Below are positions 14,481-22,040 of a DNA stretch of 33,727 nucleotides, in pieces (the stretch's first letter is position 1; each line of letters starts with the position of its first letter). The notes beneath the pieces are model-generated. The model had not been told where the DNA came from, did no database searches, and saw only the letters and a list, made by a program, of their open reading frames with translations. A program made the translations under genes and the position numbers. Source of the DNA: a virus; the IMG/VR virus record IMGVR_UViG_3300022927_000066, positions 1 through 33,727 of that record. One strand, 5' to 3'.

Positions 14481-14954
14481 TCAGTGTGTTGGATAATTGT
14501 CAGCGATTTCTTTGCGGAACCGCTTCCAGTCAGAGTTCTTCTGACTGTTGAGGTTGCACGCTATCGCTGTTTCTACTAGAAACACAACCTGTGCTTCCGT
14601 GTAGAGCCTGCGCCCCTTGATATCCGCTCCGGGTATCTGCTCCTTGCGAGGAGGGGGCGTACGAAATGCTGCTCCGGGAATCCATCCTTTGGCTTCCCAC
14701 GACCTGATAGTGACTGGCTTTCTTCCTAGCGCAGTAGCCAGAGCACCGATGCTGTAGAACTTCTTCTCTACTCCCTTGACGTTGTATACCTGATGTGAGA
14801 GTCCATTTAACCACTCGTGGGAGGCTCTGTCAATAGAGGCTCCACGATTTTTAGGCTTTGTGTTACCCGGAAAGTCCTGTACATTTTCTTCATGCTTCTG
14901 CCGCTTGCTCTTGATGTCTGGCATCTCGTTGAACAGGTCTAGTGGATCTTTCAT
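14481..14954 (-). CDS. MerR/excisionase-like HTH protein
   Basis: The core FYSIGALATALGRKPVTIRS continues WEAKGWIPGAAF and, after a loop, GRRLYTEAQVVFLVE. This is the winged helix-turn-helix layout of MerR-type and excisionase-type DNA-binding proteins (about residues 66-130 of 157). The N-terminus is charged and probably flexible. In phages this fold serves as transcription regulator, excisionase or replication-origin binder. No integrase is visible, which favours the last two less than regulation, but this is not decisive. The ATG overlaps the preceding stop as ATGA. Confidence 0.8.
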   Translation of the reverse strand: MKDPLDLFNEMPDIKSKRQKHEENVQDFPGNTKPKNRGASIDRASHEWLNGLSHQVYNVKGVEKKFYSIGALATALGRKPVTIRSWEAKGWIPGAAFRTPPPRKEQIPGADIKGRRLYTEAQVVFLVETAIACNLNSQKNSDWKRFRKEIADNYPTH

Positions 14955-15112
14955 CTGGTATCTCCAATGTGAATGCTACGCATACATTTGACAACCTTTT
15001 TGGTAGCACGGTTACGTGTCAAGCCAGTAGCGGTGAACTGCACGTTACCAACAATAGTCTTAGCCTCCCACTTAGCCAGTGACAGGCGACACGTTGATAC
15101 CTCAGTAGTCAT
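14951..15112 (-). CDS. Small hypothetical protein, 53 aa
   Basis: A short frame from the ATG at 15112, overlapping the upstream gene by 11 bases and ending with ATGA shared with the HTH gene. This double overlap supports it as a real gene. The product (MTTEVSTCRLSLAKWEAKTI, then VGNVQFTATGLTRNRATKKV) looks like a small basic alpha/beta fold. It has two Cys that are not a zinc pair. Not recognised. Confidence 0.72.
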   Translation of the reverse strand: MTTEVSTCRLSLAKWEAKTIVGNVQFTATGLTRNRATKKVVKCMRSIHIGDTR

Positions 15113-15536
15113 ACGAGTCTTCTTCCGCAGGCTTGATAAAGGCGTAACTGACGGGGGCTTCCTTGTACAGAGACTGTACCTCTGCCTCTACATCCTCATC
15201 GTCACGATGCTCGTAGGCATAGGCCATAAGTGCATCCTCGTCTAGAACCTCTACCACTTTTGAAACCTTGTCCCAGATGCCGCGCTCCTTGGCCCACTGC
15301 TCTGCCGCATCACGGTCAAGAGACGATGCTCCCTGACGGCGCTGACGCTGTAGCAGGTAGGGGCCTACCTTGAGCCAACGGTGTCCTTTGTCGTCTTCCT
15401 CGCCGTCGGAGTCAACGTCCTTGGAGAGGGCAGACTTGATTGACTCAATCTGCTTCTTCAACGTGTCCATTAGGTTCAGGTTGTTGAGGTACTCCTGCAC
15501 CAGACGTTCTTTGTTTTCAATGTCTTCGTAAGTCAT
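15102..15536 (-). CDS. Hypothetical protein with N-terminal coiled coil, 144 aa
   Basis: The start at 15536 shares ATGA with the helicase stop. Residues 1-40 form a likely coiled coil (IENKERLVQEYLNNLNLMDT, then LKKQIESIKSAL). The middle has a basic segment (RQRRQGASSLDRDAAEQWAK) and the end is acidic and Tyr-rich. The layout is that of a nucleic-acid-associated accessory protein, but no family is recognised. It is translationally coupled to the SNF2-like helicase. Confidence 0.78.
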   Translation of the reverse strand: MTYEDIENKERLVQEYLNNLNLMDTLKKQIESIKSALSKDVDSDGEEDDKGHRWLKVGPYLLQRQRRQGASSLDRDAAEQWAKERGIWDKVSKVVEVLDEDALMAYAYEHRDDEDVEAEVQSLYKEAPVSYAFIKPAEEDSYDY

Positions 15537-17068
15537 AGTTGTGATTCTCTCAGAAACGAACTGAGCGTGTCAAGGGTGATGGACATATTTCCTTCGGCAT
15601 CTACGTTATTGCCGTCGATAAACGCTTCGTTGACGGACTTCTTCATCTGTAGCATCTCATACTGACGCTCCTCAATGCTGCCCTGCATCACGAAGGTGGC
15701 GATGGTAACGTGGGGAAACTCAGACGACAACCTGATGATGCGTGCTTCTCGCTGTTCCAACTTACCGCTGCTCCATGGTAGGTCGTACGAGATGAGATAG
15801 TTAGCCATGGGTAAGTCGACCCCGTAACCTCCAGCATCAGACGACAAGAACAGACGACAATCTGGGTTGTTGGCAAACTCCTGCTTGGATGCGTCCCTCT
15901 CCTCGGCAGACATGCCACCCATAAACAACACGCTACTAGTCATCTTGCTTGTGGCCTTCTGAATGAGGCGCAGGTTCTCTTTGAAGAACGAGAATAGGAC
16001 TACCTTGTTAGCGGGGTCTTCTCCTAGAACGTCCTCAATGTAGGAGAGGCAGGCGTCTAACTTCGGAGTCTGACGTGTGGCCTCTAGCCAACCTTGTGCG
16101 CAAATCTCTGATGCGTACTGACTACCGGATGCTGTGTCAGCGTTCTGGTATTCCAGCGCAGACTTTCTAACCAGTTCTGGGTTATCGCAAAGCATACGCA
16201 ATACCGTGAGGCGAGCCATGATCTGACCCTGAGCCTCGTTGTCTGCGCCACCGTTGTAGTGCGACCACAGGTTGAAACCAGACTTCCCTTTGGTAGCGCT
16301 GGCTATCTGGTTGAGCAGGTCATTGGCGATACTTCTGTATACCTTTGCCCCGGAGGTATCAAAGGGAACGGGTATAACTTGGTGGATAATAGTAGGCAAC
16401 TGATCCTTGATATCTTCCCGCGTCTTGCGTACCATGCACTCGCGCATAGTCTTGTTCATGCGGTCAAGGTTTCTATACCTGATAGGTTTGCCCCAACTAT
16501 CGCGCACTATGAAGGTGCGGTCGAACAACTTAAAATCCCCGAGAACATCCTTATCTACGAACTCCATGATGCTGAACAGTTCTTCGGGGCGGTTCTCAAT
16601 AGGTTGACCTGTCAGCGCGTACCTGAATGGGATGGTCTTGCCTAACTTCTTCAGCAACTTAGAACGCTTGGCTACCCTGTTCTTGATCATGGTACTCTCG
16701 TCAATGACCATGGCTTGGAATCTGCCCATCTCTGAGACGTCGTGTACCAGAGTTTCAGCGTTGACAATGACGTAGTGAGAATCCCTAGACATCTTCCATT
16801 GCTTGGACCGCTTTGCCTTGGACCCGTCTATCACGGTCAACTTAGCGTCAGTGAATTTGCCTATCTCTCTAGCCCACTGGTACTTCAGAGAGGCGGGGAC
16901 CACTACTAGACAGCGGTCTACGTCACCGTACTCCTTCAACTGCTCAATGGCCCCCAAGGTAGTCGGAGTCTTACCGGCACCCATAACCATGCCCAGCAGC
17001 ATCTGACCGCGCTCTACCATGCGGTCAACTGCTTCCTTCTGGTATGGCCAGAGCGTACCTTTAAACAT
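15533..17068 (-). CDS. SNF2-like superfamily 2 helicase
   Basis: The 511-residue product starts LWPYQKEAV, the Q-like entry of SNF2 enzymes. Walker A is MGAGKT (residues 29-34), motif Ia is VVVPASLKYQW, and the DEAH-equivalent is VIDESTMIKN (Asp123-Glu124). Motif III is ALTGQPIENR, and the C-terminal lobe has SSDAGGYGVDLPMANYLI and EQREARIIRLSS. It uses ATP to translocate on double-stranded DNA. Phage members are replication or recombination accessory enzymes. It lies between primase and a coiled-coil gene, with overlaps on both sides. Confidence 0.92.
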   Translation of the reverse strand: MFKGTLWPYQKEAVDRMVERGQMLLGMVMGAGKTPTTLGAIEQLKEYGDVDRCLVVVPASLKYQWAREIGKFTDAKLTVIDGSKAKRSKQWKMSRDSHYVIVNAETLVHDVSEMGRFQAMVIDESTMIKNRVAKRSKLLKKLGKTIPFRYALTGQPIENRPEELFSIMEFVDKDVLGDFKLFDRTFIVRDSWGKPIRYRNLDRMNKTMRECMVRKTREDIKDQLPTIIHQVIPVPFDTSGAKVYRSIANDLLNQIASATKGKSGFNLWSHYNGGADNEAQGQIMARLTVLRMLCDNPELVRKSALEYQNADTASGSQYASEICAQGWLEATRQTPKLDACLSYIEDVLGEDPANKVVLFSFFKENLRLIQKATSKMTSSVLFMGGMSAEERDASKQEFANNPDCRLFLSSDAGGYGVDLPMANYLISYDLPWSSGKLEQREARIIRLSSEFPHVTIATFVMQGSIEERQYEMLQMKKSVNEAFIDGNNVDAEGNMSITLDTLSSFLRESQL

Positions 17069-17966
17069 ACAATGAACTAACTGTTTCCACTCCTGAGACT
17101 ATCTGAGATGTGCTCAGGTCCCCAATATCCTTAGTGTTCTCTGGATACTTCCAGTACCTAATGCCCCGTCTAAACGAGGGTAAGGCTTTCGCAAGTCTCC
17201 TAGTCTCAATTTCCCCAGCCTTGTCGTTATCTAAGGCCACGATGATGCCGTCAAACCTATCAGTAATGATATTGATCTGTCTGCTAGATATGTTAGCACC
17301 AAACGACGCGACTGCCGAGTACTCGTCTGAGCCCATAACGCTGTGGAACCTGACTACGTCTAAGGGGGACTCCACCAGTACCGCTACGGGGGCATGTGCT
17401 CTTTCTATGCCAAAAAGGGTGTCTCCTTTATGCACTCCCTCTGGATAATTACGCACCCATCCGACCTTCTTCAACTGCCACCCCCACAACTCTCCTAGGG
17501 GGGACACGATAGGTATTACGGTTGCCTTGTTCTCTGAGTCCCACCTGATGCCGTAACGGTTAGCGGTTTCCCTGTCTAACCTCCTGTTGTGTAACAACGA
17601 GTCAGGCAACATTGACATACGACTGTACTGACCCCAGTCAACATGGGGGCGTTCCTCCCTAGTCTCCTGTTCTTCCGATGTAAGACGCTGTAGACCACTG
17701 GTAATGAGGTGGCTCTGGATAGTCCAGAGGGCGGAAGGGTCGTCGGTAAGTTGACTAATCAGCATTGACAGGTTGCCACGAGCACCACATGAGAAGCAAT
17801 ACCACAGGCCGCTGTCGGAGTTGAGGTACCACGAATAACGAGAACTCTCGCGACCCTTGGTCAGGTGGTGTACAGGACAGCGACCATTTATCTCGTCGTT
17901 CTGTACTCGCCGTACCTCTACGCCTATACCAGTCAATACCTCAGTCAGATCGTCCGTGTGACTCAT
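17061..17966 (-). CDS. DnaG-type primase (zinc finger + TOPRIM)
   Basis: The ATG at 17966 follows AAGGAAA; an upstream GTG at 17984 is possible. The N-terminus has a zinc finger with Cys30, His33, Cys57 and Cys60 (CPVHH and CFSCGARG), the DNA-reading module of bacterial-type primases. The TOPRIM part carries VLVESPLD (Glu199) and VALDNDKAGE (Asp246, Asp248), which bind metal for RNA primer synthesis. At 301 residues it is shorter than bacterial DnaG because the helicase-binding region is absent. The separate DnaB-like gene is nearby. A role as primase is well supported. Confidence 0.92.
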   Translation of the reverse strand: MSHTDDLTEVLTGIGVEVRRVQNDEINGRCPVHHLTKGRESSRYSWYLNSDSGLWYCFSCGARGNLSMLISQLTDDPSALWTIQSHLITSGLQRLTSEEQETREERPHVDWGQYSRMSMLPDSLLHNRRLDRETANRYGIRWDSENKATVIPIVSPLGELWGWQLKKVGWVRNYPEGVHKGDTLFGIERAHAPVAVLVESPLDVVRFHSVMGSDEYSAVASFGANISSRQINIITDRFDGIIVALDNDKAGEIETRRLAKALPSFRRGIRYWKYPENTKDIGDLSTSQIVSGVETVSSLYV

Positions 17967-18075
17967 TTTCCTTGATTTCCTCACGAAGTTTCCTGATGTA
18001 CTGAGCCGCTTCTCTCAATAGGGCAATCTCTGGGGTACTCATCGATGCGTACTCCAGACGCTCAACTATGTCCAT
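17941..18075 (-). CDS. Small coiled-coil hypothetical protein, 44 aa
   Basis: The ATG at 18075 lies one base after the helicase stop (TGACATG). An upstream ATG at 18102 has a better GGAG site but would overlap the helicase. The product MDIVERLEYASMSTPEIALL, then REAAQYIRKLREEIKENES, is a compact helical protein of a kind often seen in actinobacterial phages. Function unknown. It overlaps the primase start. Confidence 0.72.
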   Translation of the reverse strand: MDIVERLEYASMSTPEIALLREAAQYIRKLREEIKENESHGRSD

Positions 18076-18076
18076 G

Positions 18077-19327
18077 TCAGTCGAATGATGGGTCAACTTC
18101 ATCAATCTCCGATACCTCTTCAAACTCCATTGTCTGCCAGTCCCACTTTACGTGGATTTCAGCGTGGGGGGCAGTACGCGCCTCCACCACACGAATGATA
18201 GCCTGATCGTCAAGGTCAGGGTTGCGTTCCACACCGAGCACCAAGTCAGCGTCCTGTACAAACGATGACGTATAACCGATGGAGTCGGCAGTAATGGCTC
18301 TTGTGCGCTTGTTGTTCAACTTCCACGACAGTACCTGAGATGTACCTACGACTGGTATGTCAAACCTTTGAGCCAGCCTCTTCACCCCACGAGTGATGTT
18401 CGTGAGTGCCTGAGGGGAGCCTTTGGGTTCACCATTCTCGTCATCCATCAAATACATACCGTCGATAAAAACGGCATCAGGCTGGTACTCCTGAATCTTG
18501 CTAGAAATGGCACTCACTGTAGTGAGGCTGCTTGAATCCTCAGACATCATAAATGGGTGCATGTTCTTCATCATCCGCATGGACTTCTCTAGCCTGTTGA
18601 ACTCTGCCTCTGACATCTGTCCGCTAAGGATGCGTTCATATGGGATCTTCGCAACCAAAGAGTAGAAGCGGGATCGCTGTTCAGCCACTGACATTTCAAA
18701 CGATATGAACAGAGGCGTGAGACCGTGACGGTGACAGGCGTTAGCCATAATCAACTCAAACAAAGATTTACCACGCTTAGGCTCTCCAACCATAACGACG
18801 AACTGCTGGGGGCGCAGACCGTAAGTAACTCGGTCAAGTCCAGTAAACCCAGTTGGGATACCACGTAGAGCATTGGGGTTGTCTCTCATATCCCGATACA
18901 TCTTGAGTTGCTCTTCCCAACCCTCAATGATGTTGAAGTCGCGCATACGAGCAGTCTCTGTGCTGGCAGACTGGAGTCCTTTGGAAAGTAACTCCATAGC
19001 CTTAGAGACATCGCCCTTATCAAGGGGTCCCATAGCGTCGGACACAGCAGACACCACAGTCCTGTTCCTGTATGCGTCAAGAAGTTCAGCGAGCAAGCCA
19101 CTAAACGTTTCTCCTGAGGTGTCCTCAATAGAGATGTCACCATACGCTGTATGGAAAGCGCGCTCAGTCGGTACCGACCCGTGCTCATTGTTGTAGGAGA
19201 CAACCCACTGGTAAACGTCTTCCCAGTCGCCAGAGAAGTAGACAGGTTTGAGACCCTGCTTGACTGCCTGCTCAAGAGACTGATCTTCAATTATCTTGCT
19301 GATTACCAGATGCTCAATAGATGCCAT
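18077..19327 (-). CDS. dnaB: DnaB-type replicative helicase
   Basis: The 416-residue product has a short N-terminal domain, a linker, and a RecA-fold C-terminal domain starting at GIPTGFTGLDRVTYGLRPQQ. Walker A is GEPKRGKS at 181-188, the catalytic Glu211 is in FISFEMS, Walker B is AVFIDGMYLM, and the DNA-loop region includes VGTSQVLSWK. It forms the hexamer that unwinds the replication fork. The DnaC-like ATPase upstream is its likely loader and the primase downstream its partner. The start overlaps the preceding stop by one base (TAATG). Confidence 0.95.
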   Translation of the reverse strand: MASIEHLVISKIIEDQSLEQAVKQGLKPVYFSGDWEDVYQWVVSYNNEHGSVPTERAFHTAYGDISIEDTSGETFSGLLAELLDAYRNRTVVSAVSDAMGPLDKGDVSKAMELLSKGLQSASTETARMRDFNIIEGWEEQLKMYRDMRDNPNALRGIPTGFTGLDRVTYGLRPQQFVVMVGEPKRGKSLFELIMANACHRHGLTPLFISFEMSVAEQRSRFYSLVAKIPYERILSGQMSEAEFNRLEKSMRMMKNMHPFMMSEDSSSLTTVSAISSKIQEYQPDAVFIDGMYLMDDENGEPKGSPQALTNITRGVKRLAQRFDIPVVGTSQVLSWKLNNKRTRAITADSIGYTSSFVQDADLVLGVERNPDLDDQAIIRVVEARTAPHAEIHVKWDWQTMEFEEVSEIDEVDPSFD

Positions 19328-19794
19328 TAGATACCAAACGTCCCGTCTGTCCGGACAACGGTAGCCCGGAACCCTAAAAATGCCGCATCGTCTTCGTACG
19401 GCGTAAACAATGTGTGTACGTCACGGTTGTATTTAAACTCGTCACGTAGCATTTCAAGATCCTCAAAGGGGAATACCGAAACGGATATTCCCTTTCTGGC
19501 AAGCCAGTGCTCAGCGGCTTCAGCCAACTCAGGCTCCATGTAGGTGTACACCTCCACGCCCAGTTCCAACTGGTTAACCATGTGATACAGCGACTTCAGT
19601 GGCATTTCGTTGGTCCTCCATCGACGTACCTCTGACCTAACCCAGTCGTCTTCTTCATGCTCTTTGCCACGTCGGAAGAAAGAGCGCCTGCTTTCCTTCC
19701 GCTCCTGTCTGTTTATAATCAGGTCTTCAAACCAACAGGCAATGTGCTTCTGCACGGTGGGGGCGATGTCACCTTTTTCCACGGATGACCTCAT
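19327..19794 (-). CDS. Hypothetical protein, 155 aa
   Basis: The start is uncertain: ATG at 19794 is used here, while GTG at 19782 and TTG at 19821 are also in frame. The first part is charged (RQERKESRRSFFRRGKEHEE). The second half (MVNQLELGVEVYTYMEPELA, then LARKGISVSVFPFEDLEMLR) looks like an alternating alpha/beta domain. It ends NRDVHTLFTPYEDDAAFLGF, a pattern reminiscent of HAD-fold cores but without clear catalytic Asp motifs. It sits between the helicase loader and the helicase, so a replication role is likely but unproven. Confidence 0.72.
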   Translation of the reverse strand: MRSSVEKGDIAPTVQKHIACWFEDLIINRQERKESRRSFFRRGKEHEEDDWVRSEVRRWRTNEMPLKSLYHMVNQLELGVEVYTYMEPELAEAAEHWLARKGISVSVFPFEDLEMLRDEFKYNRDVHTLFTPYEDDAAFLGFRATVVRTDGTFGI

Positions 19795-20341
19795 GGGAAA
19801 AGTCAGCAAGAGGATTGGCAAGGCGAGACCCGTATCTACCCTTGATGTCCTGAATGGACAGTCTAGACGTGATAATAGTCGCCTTGCTCTTATCGTAACG
19901 CTTGCGAATTAGGCTCCCCAACTCATGGCTAGCGAACTCTGTCATGCGCTCTTCACCAAGACCGTCAATGACTACGATATCGAACACGCCCTTAACGTAC
20001 TTCACAATATGCGGGCTGGAGTACATCTCAGGAAGCACCCCTTCATTATCAAACGAGTCCTTGATCATCTCAATGTAGTCGTCGGCCTCTAACCAACGTC
20101 CTGAGCATGAGTGTTCTGAAACGAGATGCTTGAGAGTACTAGCAGCGATGAGGGACTTACCGCATCCCGATGGACCCTGAATAAACAGGTTGGGAAGTTC
20201 ATTGTTGTGGGGGCAGTGGTGCCAGCCATCCATGTTCTCCCTAATACGCTTAGGGATGTGGGTATGGAACAGCCGTTCTTCCGTCGGCCTATTCCTCCAC
20301 CAAGCCTCACTCTTCCACTCTAGTGGTGTGCTGTAGTTCAC
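19769..20341 (-). CDS. DnaC-like AAA+ ATPase, probable helicase loader
   Basis: The start is a GTG at 20341 overlapping the previous stop as GTGA; a TTG at 20344 is less likely. The product has 190 residues. Walker A is GPSGCGKS at 56-63, Walker B is DIVVIDGLGEER (Asp126), sensor I is TIITSRLS, and YGSRLANPL contains the likely arginine finger. This is the DnaC/IstB layout. It most likely loads the DnaB-type helicase, encoded one gene downstream, onto origin or single-stranded DNA. The gene order loader-unknown-helicase-primase supports this. Confidence 0.88.
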   Translation of the reverse strand: MNYSTPLEWKSEAWWRNRPTEERLFHTHIPKRIRENMDGWHHCPHNNELPNLFIQGPSGCGKSLIAASTLKHLVSEHSCSGRWLEADDYIEMIKDSFDNEGVLPEMYSSPHIVKYVKGVFDIVVIDGLGEERMTEFASHELGSLIRKRYDKSKATIITSRLSIQDIKGRYGSRLANPLADFSHEVIRGKR

Positions 20342-21060
20342 CAAGACTCCTTTTTCTTCGTGGGTACTGCCAAAACTGCCTGTTTAACTGTCTCGTGCTT
20401 GTCTCTAATACTTTTAGGAGAACGTAATGACGACGACAGTTCTTTTGGAAGTTCGATGTTAGCCAAAGAACCCCGCTGGTGTCCAGTACTGTCGTCATTG
20501 TTTCCCAAGTTCCATAGGATGAGATCCTCTAGCGCAGACAGGCGCTCGGACAAATATGGCTCAGGATCATCTAATGCAAGAATGCTTGCCACAACGTCGG
20601 GATATCTAAACAGAGATTCATCTGAATTTAGCAGGAGTGCCTTTCGACATTCACGTGGGTCGGTAAGTGAGTCACAGTCGTTTGGCATACCGTCAAGCAA
20701 CCACTGAATGATGGGGTCGTCCTTGTCCACGTCGTGATCAACCATAAGCGACTTCTGTACCTCTCCTTTACAAAACAACATAGCGGGAAAGTCGGACTGC
20801 CCTGCTGGTGTTTGATAGAAGCGGTCAATCATAGATTTCAATGTAGGAACTGTGAACCCTTGCTTCAGCCTTCTAGACAGGTGGTTCGCTAGAACTGCCC
20901 TGTCTTGGTCGTTGAATCTCTGACTCATCTGCATGTTTTTGTGGTATCCGAAATAGTTCAGGAGTTCATTGATAGTCCTGTTACCTCGGGGACGTGGGGT
21001 GGGGGGAGCGTCCTCCCACACACTTGTCGGTGAGTCTGGATCTGCGCCGAATACCGGCAT
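20338..21060 (-). CDS. Hypothetical protein, 240 aa, possible replication initiator
   Basis: The ATG at 21060 has AGGAG five bases upstream, better than the GTG at 21066. The N-terminus is Pro-rich. A helical region follows (NRTINELLNYFGYHKNMQMS, then DRAVLANHLSRRLKQGFTVP), which could be a DNA-binding helical domain. The end is basic (VKQAVLAVPTKKKESW). It precedes the DnaC-like loader with a GTGA overlap. In many phages the gene before the loader encodes an initiator; here that is inference. No known family is recognised. Confidence 0.78.
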   Translation of the reverse strand: MPVFGADPDSPTSVWEDAPPTPRPRGNRTINELLNYFGYHKNMQMSQRFNDQDRAVLANHLSRRLKQGFTVPTLKSMIDRFYQTPAGQSDFPAMLFCKGEVQKSLMVDHDVDKDDPIIQWLLDGMPNDCDSLTDPRECRKALLLNSDESLFRYPDVVASILALDDPEPYLSERLSALEDLILWNLGNNDDSTGHQRGSLANIELPKELSSSLRSPKSIRDKHETVKQAVLAVPTKKKESW

Positions 21061-21081
21061 TGTCACTCCTGTTCTAGTGGG

Positions 21082-21119
21082 GAGTGGCCCCCTGTCCTGT
21101 TACGTTCAAGGGGCCACTC
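21082..21119 (-). promoter_or_regulatory. GC-rich hairpin between the first two replication genes
   Basis: GAGTGGCCCC and GGGGCCACTC are perfect ten-base arms with an 18-base loop, in the 136-base gap after the 260-residue gene. No T-run follows on either strand, so it is not a classic intrinsic terminator. It could be a processing, attenuation or protein-binding site. Confidence 0.5.
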
Positions 21120-21174
21120 TACCCAACCATGAGGAGACACCACGTGCGTGATGCACTCGTAAATATACACCAAT

Positions 21175-21191
21175 ACTTTGTTAGACAAAGT
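21175..21191 (-). terminator. Hairpin just after the 260-aa gene
   Basis: ACTTTGT and ACAAAGT form a perfect seven-base stem with a three-base loop, six bases after the stop codon. The position suits a terminator or an RNA end-protection element, but no clear T-run follows on the minus strand, so the call is weak. Together with the hairpin at 21082-21119 it makes this the most structured gap in the operon. Confidence 0.3.
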
Positions 21192-21196
21192 GATAC

Positions 21197-21979
21197 TCAG
21201 TCTTCCATACGTGCGAGAGACTTGAGCATCCACAGGCGCGCCTGCCCCAACGCAAGATGTGCCATGTCAGACTCAAACCCCGGTTCGTGAAACTGCATAA
21301 AGTTGTTGATCAAGTTGATGATCTCCTGATCCCAGTTGGGGGCACTGACACTCTTTGAGTCGTCTGCTACGACTGGAGTGTCTTCTTCAGTAGGAGCCTC
21401 AACCCCAAACAGTTCTTCAATGATCCCAGACTTTGTTGAGCCCTCGCAACCACGGCGCTTGCCGTAGCGGACTACAGCCGCCTCGGCCATGCCGGACAAC
21501 TGGTCCTTTGAAAAGGACATATCGTCATCCTCTTCCGGTACAGGACTGGGGGCTGGGGCGTCTGTTGTCTCCAATACGATTGGCGCAAGTCCGTTAGTAA
21601 GTTCCAACACCTCTACGTCTGGGCATGAATCGAAGATGCGGTCGATAAGACCTCCCTCTTCATTCTCCCCGTCATCCCACAGCAATAGAACTTTGCCGTC
21701 GAAGTTCTTCAGAAGACTCTGCTCGGGGTCACGTACTTTCTGCACTACCCCGGACTCGGAGTCACGGAACGCACCGGGAATCTTCTGACCATCTACGTAC
21801 AGCATGGTAAACGGAATCTCATTATCCAGAACGTAACCGTAGACGGCCTCGTAACTTTCTGGAACTGGTGAACCAGTCCATCGAAACGACAACTCATCTC
21901 CGGACTTTAGTAGATCCCGCAGGCTTTCAGTGATGGCCGTGGCTGGGGCAGACCCTGATCCAATTACTACGTGCTTCAT
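21197..21979 (-). CDS. Hypothetical protein, 260 aa, first gene of the replication operon
   Basis: It starts at an ATG with AAGGAGG about four bases upstream, directly after a candidate promoter at 22.0 kb. The first half is an alternating strand-helix region (MKHVVIGSGSAPATAITESL, then later GKVLLLWDDGENEEGGLIDR) that could be a Rossmann-like domain. A Pro/Glu/Asp linker follows. The C-terminal part (SFSKDQLSGMAEAAVVRYGK, then INLINNFMQFHEPGFESDMA) is helical. No catalytic motif is recognised. As the first early gene it might be regulatory, but nothing in the sequence proves it. Confidence 0.82.
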   Translation of the reverse strand: MKHVVIGSGSAPATAITESLRDLLKSGDELSFRWTGSPVPESYEAVYGYVLDNEIPFTMLYVDGQKIPGAFRDSESGVVQKVRDPEQSLLKNFDGKVLLLWDDGENEEGGLIDRIFDSCPDVEVLELTNGLAPIVLETTDAPAPSPVPEEDDDMSFSKDQLSGMAEAAVVRYGKRRGCEGSTKSGIIEELFGVEAPTEEDTPVVADDSKSVSAPNWDQEIINLINNFMQFHEPGFESDMAHLALGQARLWMLKSLARMED

Positions 21980-22003
21980 TGCTCCTCCTTGGTTGAGAGG
22001 GCA

Positions 22004-22034
22004 ACTATAGCATCACACCCGGTAAACCGGTCAA
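22004..22034 (-). promoter_or_regulatory. Candidate promoter for the replication operon
   Basis: Minus strand reads TTGACC (22029-22034), a 19-base spacer, and TATAGT (22004-22009) preceded by TGC, an extended -10. The spacer is two bases longer than the sigma70 optimum. Inside it, CCGGT-TT-ACCGG forms an inverted repeat that could be an operator. It lies in the 61-base gap between the tail gene and the first replication gene, 25 bases before the start codon. Inference from sequence only. Confidence 0.5.
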
Positions 22035-22040
22035 GGGGGG

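Noticed and set aside
19327-19794. HAD-type phosphatase
   Set aside because: The C-terminal pattern is vaguely HAD-like but the DxDx and conserved Lys motifs are not visible; kept as hypothetical.
21082-21119. Intrinsic terminator
   Set aside because: The stem is strong, but no T-run follows on either strand and the loop is long; listed only as a regulatory hairpin.
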